A DNA stretch of 20,289 bases from DASPMP01 sp035758925 (lineage in GTDB: Bacteria; Gemmatimonadota; Gemmatimonadetes; Gemmatimonadales; Gemmatimonadaceae), in NCBI GenBank assembly GCA_035758925.1, contig DASTVV010000216.1, positions 1-20,289 on the forward strand, given 5' to 3'. Each line of letters begins with the position of its first letter. The stretch's first letter is position 1. The notes under the pieces are model-generated. The model did no database searches. It worked only from the letters and a program-made list of their open reading frames with translations, and was not told where the DNA came from. Below, piece after piece: positions 16,120 to 20,289 of the stretch. Made by a program: the position numbers and the translations under genes.

Positions 16120-16424
16120 GACTTGCTCTCGTGCAACGCGATGAGCCCGCGCTCCAGGCGTTGCAGCGCCGCGCCCAGCGCCGCGCTCACAGTCACCTCG
16201 AAGATCTGATCCTCGCTGTAGCCGGCGCGCTTGAGCCCCTCGATGTCCTCGTCCGACACCTTGTACGCGTTGCGCGCAACCTTCTCGACATACGGCTTGA
16301 GCGCGGCAGGCAGTTCTTCGGCGCGGCGGTGAAACGCCGCCCAGCGAAGCTCGCTGGGCGTGGCACCCTTGGTCTCGAGCACGGCGTGCGTGGTGCGGGT
16401 GACCAGCGGGTCGTACCGGTTCAC
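16116..16424 (-). CDS. Small carboxymuconolactone decarboxylase-like helical protein
   Basis: A 102-residue all-helical protein with a tail typical of CMD/AhpD-like proteins but no cysteine in this frame. Visible motifs are DPLVTRTTHAVLE at the start, ALKPYVEKVARNAYKVSDED in the middle and GYSEDQIFEVTVSAALGAAL near the end. I recall this small protein being paired with the larger CxxC protein in other genomes. GTG at 16424 overlaps the upstream stop as GTGA; an ATG at 16463 would run 40 bp back into the YdeI-like gene. Its own stop overlaps the next ATG by 4 bp, so the pair is translationally coupled and may form a complex. Function is not established. Confidence 0.8.
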   Translation of the reverse strand: MNRYDPLVTRTTHAVLETKGATPSELRWAAFHRRAEELPAALKPYVEKVARNAYKVSDEDIEGLKRAGYSEDQIFEVTVSAALGAALQRLERGLIALHESKS

Positions 16425-17008
16425 ATGTATTTCCAGTTGCGCGCCTTCCCCTCGGCCATCCACTCGATTGCCTGCGCGACCCGCCGTTGGCGGGTGTCGT
16501 CAGTCCTGGCTTCGGTGATCCACTCGAGGTATTCGCGCTTGTGGCTCGGACTGAACGCGTCGTACGTGGCCTTGGCCTTCTTGTTCTTGCTCAGCGCCGC
16601 GCTCAACTCCTTTGGCATTGCGATAGGCGGCCTGGAGCCCTTCGGCGCACGCGGCGTCGTCACGCCCTGCTCGTTCAGCTCCATCGCCTTCCTGATCATC
16701 GCAATGAGCTGCTTCTTCGACGGAAGATCCTTCACACTGGTGAGCCGGCCGAAGCTGCCCATCGCGTCACCGCGGTCGCTGCCCACCACCAGCTCGTGCT
16801 TCCAGAAACCGAAGGTCGCGTGCTCCTTGAAGGCCGCGAATCCGCACAGCAGGCCATGGTGCGTGAACGACGGCGAGCTCCACTTGACCGTCTCCTCGCA
16901 GTCGGGACATCCCTCGTGTACGACATCGCGCAGATAGGTCAGGATGGGACGCGCGAAATCCTGCTGCCTGGCGATGTAGGTGTCTATGCGCGGATCCTTC
17001 TTTCCCAT
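16421..17008 (-). CDS. YdeI/OmdA family protein (DUF1801 plus OmdA C-terminal domain)
   Basis: A 195-residue cytosolic protein. Residues 1-110 form a DUF1801 domain: RPILTYLRDVVHEGCPDCEET, KWSSPSF and a CGFAAFKEHATFGFW core. Residues 120-190 match the bacteriocin-protection YdeI/OmdA domain: ELSAALSKNKKAKATYDAFS, then HKREYLEWITEARTDDTRQRR and AQAIEWMAEGKARNW. The biochemical function is unknown; E. coli YdeI has been linked to stress tolerance, which I would not carry over here. ATG at 17008 lies 33 nt after the gcvT stop on the same strand, so cotranscription is likely. Its stop overlaps the small CMD-like gene by 4 bp. Cys34 and Cys37 form a CxxC that could respond to redox. Confidence 0.88.
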   Translation of the reverse strand: MGKKDPRIDTYIARQQDFARPILTYLRDVVHEGCPDCEETVKWSSPSFTHHGLLCGFAAFKEHATFGFWKHELVVGSDRGDAMGSFGRLTSVKDLPSKKQLIAMIRKAMELNEQGVTTPRAPKGSRPPIAMPKELSAALSKNKKAKATYDAFSPSHKREYLEWITEARTDDTRQRRVAQAIEWMAEGKARNWKYM

Positions 17009-17041
17009 TGGCTACCGACGTTGAGGCTTGGTTAGAATGGA

Positions 17042-18166
17042 CTACTTGTGCGATGCGTGCTTGTAGAAGGGCGTCTTCACGACCGTGGCGCTGACGCGTC
17101 TGCCGCGCACATCCACTTCGAGCTTGGCGCCTTCCTGCGTTCCTGCCGTCGGGAGGTACGCTGTACCGATCGGCAGGTTGAGCGACGGGCTCATGGTGCC
17201 GCTGCGGACTTCACCGCTCGGTCTTCCCTCGAAGAACACCGGATAACCGTGCCGCGCGATCGAGCGACCATCGTCGACGGTAAAGCCAACGAGGCGACGG
17301 TCCAGTCCGCGCTCTTTCTGCTTCAGCAGAACGTCGCGGCCCACGAAGTCGCCCTTCTTCAGCTTCGTGAGCCAGCCGAGGTTCGCCTCGAGCGGCGTGA
17401 CGGTGTCGTCAATGTCGTTGCCGTAGAGCGCCATGCCCATCTCTAACCGGAGCGTGTCGCGCGCGCCGAGTCCGGCCGGCGTCACCTTCCCCGTCCCCAT
17501 GAGCAGGTTCCACATCGGCACCGCGTAGCGCGGACCGAAGTAGAGCTCGAAGCCGTCCTCGCCCGTGTAGCCTGTACGCGATATCAGCGCGTGCATGCCG
17601 TTCACGTGTCCCCACGAGTGCCAGTAGTACTTGATGGCGGACAGGTCGACGTCGACGAACGGCTGGAGGATGGACTCCGCCAGCGGTCCCTGCAGCGCCA
17701 GCAGACAGATCTCGTCGCTGATGTCACCGATCGTGGCGCCGAAGCGGTCCGCGTACTTCGAGATGTGGGCGAGGTCCTTGTCCTTGTTGGACGCGTTCAC
17801 GACCATGACGATGCGATCGTTCATCTTGTAGACGAGACAGTCGTCCACGATCGTGCCGTTTTCGTACAGCATCGTGGAGTAGTGCACCTGGCCGTCGGCC
17901 AGGGCAGACACGTCGTTCGTCGTGACGTAGTTGACGAACTCGACCCGGCGGTCGCCGTAGATGACGAACTCCCCCATGTGGGACACGTCGAACAGGCCGG
18001 CTCGCTCGCGTACGGCCTTGTGCTCAGCCGTGATTCCGGTGGGATAGTTGACCGGCATCTCGAAACCGGCGAACGGAACGATCTTCGCGCCCAGCGCCTT
18101 GTGAATGTCGTAGAACGGCGTGCGCTTGAGCGCCGTGGCGGCTGGTGGAGAGGAGGCGGCTGTCAT
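17042..18166 (-). CDS. gcvT: Aminomethyltransferase, glycine cleavage system T protein
   Basis: A 374-residue T protein, the usual family length. It transfers the aminomethyl carbon from the H protein lipoyl arm to tetrahydrofolate, releasing ammonia. Motifs: FAGFEMPVNYP and HKAVRERAGLFDVSHMGE near the N-terminus, NDVSALADGQVHYSTML, DDCLVYKM, SRTGYTGEDGFELY in the folate-binding core, GLGARDTLRLEMGMALYGND, and the C-terminal PIGTAYLP. No gcvH or gcvP is in the window. I chose ATG at 18166 (MTAASSPP); the frame is open 24 codons further, but those residues are not family-like. No Shine-Dalgarno precedes the ATG, and a TATATT box lies 8 nt upstream, suggesting a leaderless transcript. The YdeI-like gene follows after 33 nt. 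Confidence 0.95.
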   Translation of the reverse strand: MTAASSPPAATALKRTPFYDIHKALGAKIVPFAGFEMPVNYPTGITAEHKAVRERAGLFDVSHMGEFVIYGDRRVEFVNYVTTNDVSALADGQVHYSTMLYENGTIVDDCLVYKMNDRIVMVVNASNKDKDLAHISKYADRFGATIGDISDEICLLALQGPLAESILQPFVDVDLSAIKYYWHSWGHVNGMHALISRTGYTGEDGFELYFGPRYAVPMWNLLMGTGKVTPAGLGARDTLRLEMGMALYGNDIDDTVTPLEANLGWLTKLKKGDFVGRDVLLKQKERGLDRRLVGFTVDDGRSIARHGYPVFFEGRPSGEVRSGTMSPSLNLPIGTAYLPTAGTQEGAKLEVDVRGRRVSATVVKTPFYKHASHK

Positions 18167-18174
18167 GGGGTGAC

Positions 18175-18180
18175 AATATA
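18175..18180 (-). promoter_or_regulatory. TATATT box directly upstream of gcvT
   Basis: TATATT ends 8 nt before the gcvT ATG on the minus strand, and no GGAGG-like sequence intervenes. A start point about 7 nt past the box would put the first base of the mRNA at or next to the ATG. No good -35 at 17 bp was found. Confidence 0.4.
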
Positions 18181-18366
18181 TGGTGCGCCGGTGCCAGGCC
18201 CAGCCAACCTGCGACTCGGTGCTCTTTTGACAGCGCAATTCAGAGTGGAATTCGTCACCCGGAGTACCGATGGGATTGACTCATCACGGCGCACCATTTG
18301 CCACCACTTTGCACGGACACGGTGGATTGGCCACCCGAGGTTCAGCCGCAGTGGAGGAATGGACAG

Positions 18367-19053
18367 ATGAGAGGGTCAAGGTGGTTGCTTCTGGGTGCCG
18401 GAGCGGTCCTGGTCGGCACTCACGCTAGTGCTCAAGACCGGATGAAGGGCAGCGGCATCCGGGTCACGAAGGATGGCGAAGTAGCGCCGACTGTGTACGT
18501 GCAGCCGGTATCCGTCATCACGCACGTGGACGTGGACGGGACCAACAAGGTGAATCCGCCGCCGAGAGCGCCCGAGGCGTTCAGCACGCGTTTCTATGTC
18601 GGCATGACCGACGCGAACTTCGTCGCGCACTTCACGACGACGGACACTCTCCAGATCAAGCTCGGACAGCTGGCGATGTCAAAGGGGACCGACCTTCGCG
18701 TGAAGGCCTATGGCGACACGCTCGTGCGGGATCACAACCACATGCTGCAAGAGGTGCTCGAACGGCAGCCTGAGGTTGGCTCCGTGCCGCTGTCGAACGA
18801 CCAGGTCATCAAGCGTCAGCGCTTCATCATCGAAGAACTCACCGACAAGCCCGCTGGCAAGGCCTGGGACACGGCGTTCATCCAATACCAGTTCTTCTTT
18901 CACCAGAATCAACTGGAAGTGATCGCCACGGGACACGAGAACATGCAGGATCGCAAACTGAAGCACGAGATGGACGAGTCGATCCCGGTGATCACGCATC
19001 ACCGCGAGATGGCTCGCGATATCGCTACGGCCCTGTCGATAAATCTTCCCTGA
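18367..19053 (+). CDS. DUF4142 domain protein, secreted (second copy)
   Basis: A 228-residue exported protein. A signal peptide (MRGSRWLLLGAGAVLVGTHA, cleavage near ASAQ) is followed by about 60 residues without a recognisable domain. The DUF4142 domain starts near residue 80: DANFVAHFTTTDTLQIKLGQ, then DLRVKAYGDTLVRDHNHML, FFFHQNQLEVIATGHEN and HHREMARDIATAL. It is longer than the 14974-15516 protein and diverges from it, so it is not a recent duplicate. ATG at 18367 has GGAGG 9 nt upstream; the ATG at 18359 is out of frame and stops at once. The gene is divergent from gcvT and converges on the FecR-type gene with 6 bp between stops. Confidence 0.88.
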   Translation: MRGSRWLLLGAGAVLVGTHASAQDRMKGSGIRVTKDGEVAPTVYVQPVSVITHVDVDGTNKVNPPPRAPEAFSTRFYVGMTDANFVAHFTTTDTLQIKLGQLAMSKGTDLRVKAYGDTLVRDHNHMLQEVLERQPEVGSVPLSNDQVIKRQRFIIEELTDKPAGKAWDTAFIQYQFFFHQNQLEVIATGHENMQDRKLKHEMDESIPVITHHREMARDIATALSINLP

Positions 19054-19059
19054 CGGTCG

Positions 19060-20289
19060 CTAGCGCCTCCTGGCCGGTGCCTTCGCAGCCTTCGTGGCTT
19101 TCGAGGGCACCGTGTCCTGGAAGGCCATGTTCTCGCCGATGTACGTGAACTTGAGGCCACCGCTCTGCTCCACCGACGAGATGGCCTCTTTCGGCGAATT
19201 CATGGCCGCTCGCACGAACACCTTCCGCGTCATCAGCGTGGTGTCCTGCACCCTGATGTCCAGGCCGTACCAGCGTTTCAGCGCCGGCAGCACGTAGCGA
19301 AGGTCGTGTCCGACGATGGTGACGTTCCCGTCGGCCCACGTCCGCGCCTCATCGAGATCTTCAGCCGAAGGCACTGACGTCTCGCCCGATGCCTTCACCT
19401 GCAGGGCCGTCCCGGTCGCGACGTTCTTGATCTGCTCGCCCACGCGCACGTCCACCGAACCCTCTTTCACGTGCACGATGATGTTCGAATCCTCAGCGAA
19501 CGCGCGAACGACGAAGTCGGTGCCGCGCGCGACGATGATGGCGTTGCCGGTGCGAACTTCGAACGGCTGATCCGTCGAGGCGCGCGTGACGCTGAAGTTC
19601 GCCGTGCCGGCGATCTTCACGGCGCGAAATCCGCCCGTCATGCCGAAGCGTTTCGGAATCGTGAGCTTGGTCTGCGGCCCGAGGCGCACCTGCGTGCCGT
19701 CGTCCAGGCCCACGTTCATCTGCTGCCCGTAGCTGGTCTCGTACGAGCGGACGTCGGCCGCGTTGAGCGCGTGATCCACCGCCCTGCTCGCGCCCGCCTT
19801 GTCGATCCAGTACAACCCGGCCCCTGCCGCCGCCAGCGCCACGATGCCGACGAGAATGAACGGCTTCCAGTTGCGCTTCTGCGCCAGCTGCGCCATGTGG
19901 CCAGCCGCCTCGTGTCGCGCCGTGGAAGCACGCTGGCGCTGGGATTCCGGCGCGGCGCCTTCCAGCGCCGACTTGAGACGCTGCCACGCTTCATCCACGG
20001 ACATTTCACCGCTTTCGTGCTTCTGCGCCGCGCCGCCGTGCGACATGCGATGCACGCCCGCGATGCGACTGATCTCACGCGCCGCACCGTGCTGGATGTT
20101 CGCGCCGAGAAATGCGTCCAGCTCGTCCTGCGAATGGAAGCGCTTGCGATCCTGCCAGGCGAGATGGAAGGCCTTGGACACCACGCGTGGCGCCGATGAC
20201 GACGCTTCCTTGAGTCGGCCCTTCGCGTCCGCGACCCACTTGAGATAGCTGGCCCTGAACAGGCGCTCGAGAACCTGCTGGTCGGTGAT
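19060..20289 (-). CDS. FecR-type membrane protein with sigma region 2-like N-terminus (5' partial)
   Basis: The frame is open to the right edge, so the true start lies outside; GTG at 20184 is probably internal. From the edge inward, about 80 residues resemble ECF sigma region 2: VLERLFRASYLKWV, then VVSKAFHLAWQDRKRF and LDAFLGANIQHGAAREISR. No sigma region 4 helix-turn-helix follows. Instead there is a short charged segment (DEAWQRLKSALEG), one transmembrane helix (PFILVGIVALAAAGAGLYWI) and a periplasmic FecR domain: VGLDDGTQVRLGPQTKLTI, AVKIAGTANFSVTR, ARGTDFVVRAF and HVKEGSVDVRVG. The C-terminus has an STN/DUF4974-like region (LPALKRWYGLDIRVQDT). FecR proteins relay outer-membrane signals to ECF sigma factors; this one may carry a sigma-like decoy in the cytoplasm. 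It ends in a basic tail. Confidence 0.82.
   Translation of the reverse strand: MTDQQVLERLFRASYLKWVADAKGRLKEASSSAPRVVSKAFHLAWQDRKRFHSQDELDAFLGANIQHGAAREISRIAGVHRMSHGGAAQKHESGEMSVDEAWQRLKSALEGAAPESQRQRASTARHEAAGHMAQLAQKRNWKPFILVGIVALAAAGAGLYWIDKAGASRAVDHALNAADVRSYETSYGQQMNVGLDDGTQVRLGPQTKLTIPKRFGMTGGFRAVKIAGTANFSVTRASTDQPFEVRTGNAIIVARGTDFVVRAFAEDSNIIVHVKEGSVDVRVGEQIKNVATGTALQVKASGETSVPSAEDLDEARTWADGNVTIVGHDLRYVLPALKRWYGLDIRVQDTTLMTRKVFVRAAMNSPKEAISSVEQSGGLKFTYIGENMAFQDTVPSKATKAAKAPARRR

Noticed and set aside
18227..18255. TTGACA-based promoter for the second DUF4142 gene
   Set aside because: The -35 at 18227-18232 is perfect, but the hexamer 17 bp further (ATTCGT) is a poor -10, so I did not list it.

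Overview
This window looks like chromosomal DNA from a high-GC, free-living bacterium. The mix of families points towards Gemmatimonadota or a similar soil lineage: two DUF4142 proteins, a FecR protein with a sigma-like N-terminus, a sigma-54 activator with a degenerate receiver, an HTTM/DCC pair and a paired carboxymuconolactone-decarboxylase-like locus. That placement is recalled family resemblance, not a search, and is only moderately sure. I see no rRNA, tRNA, CRISPR array, transposase or phage gene.

Layout. 1-2979 (+): C-terminal bulk of a SARP/BTAD-AAA transcriptional activator, cut by the left edge. 2992-4347 (-): membrane-bound HD-GYP c-di-GMP phosphodiesterase. These two genes and the 440 bp beyond them are visibly less GC-rich than the rest. 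4787-5560 (-): unrecognised conserved protein. 5897-7504 (-): sigma-54 activator. 7579-10214 (-): a tight overlapping cluster of a fatty acid hydroxylase-like gene (broken by an in-frame TAG), a one-TM protein, an HTTM membrane protein and a DCC thiol-disulfide protein. 10380-11363 (-): phosphodiesterase-type lipoprotein, divergent from an ABC ATPase/permease pair (11541-13647, +). 13670-14823 (-): SufR-like regulator and MoaB/Mog protein, divergent from a DUF4142 protein (14974-15516, +). 15532-18166 (-): selenocysteine candidate of the AhpD/CMD type, small CMD-like partner, YdeI-like protein and GcvT; the first three genes are joined by 4-bp overlaps. 18367-19053 (+): second DUF4142 protein. 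19060-20289 (-): FecR-type protein with a sigma-region-2-like N-terminus, cut by the right edge.

Main point of interest. The CMD-family gene at 15532-16119 has an in-frame TGA exactly where the second Cys of the redox CxxC motif should be. Homology continues through it, and 17 nt downstream the mRNA can form a 6-bp hairpin with a GGUC loop, the geometry of a bacterial SECIS. This reads as a CxxU selenoprotein, not a broken gene. In contrast, the TAG in the hydroxylase gene replaces an ordinary residue and looks like a nonsense mutation or a sequence error.

Regulatory structure. A 23-bp tandem duplication carrying two GGTGCACC palindromes lies between the phosphodiesterase and ABC genes. An inverted repeat lies between the SufR-like regulator and the first DUF4142 gene, touching both predicted promoters. 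An octamer array with six GGG tracts on the minus strand follows the phosphodiesterase stop codon. Two genes (gcvT and the sigma-54 activator) have a TATATT box 7-8 nt before ATG and no ribosome binding site, which suggests leaderless transcripts.
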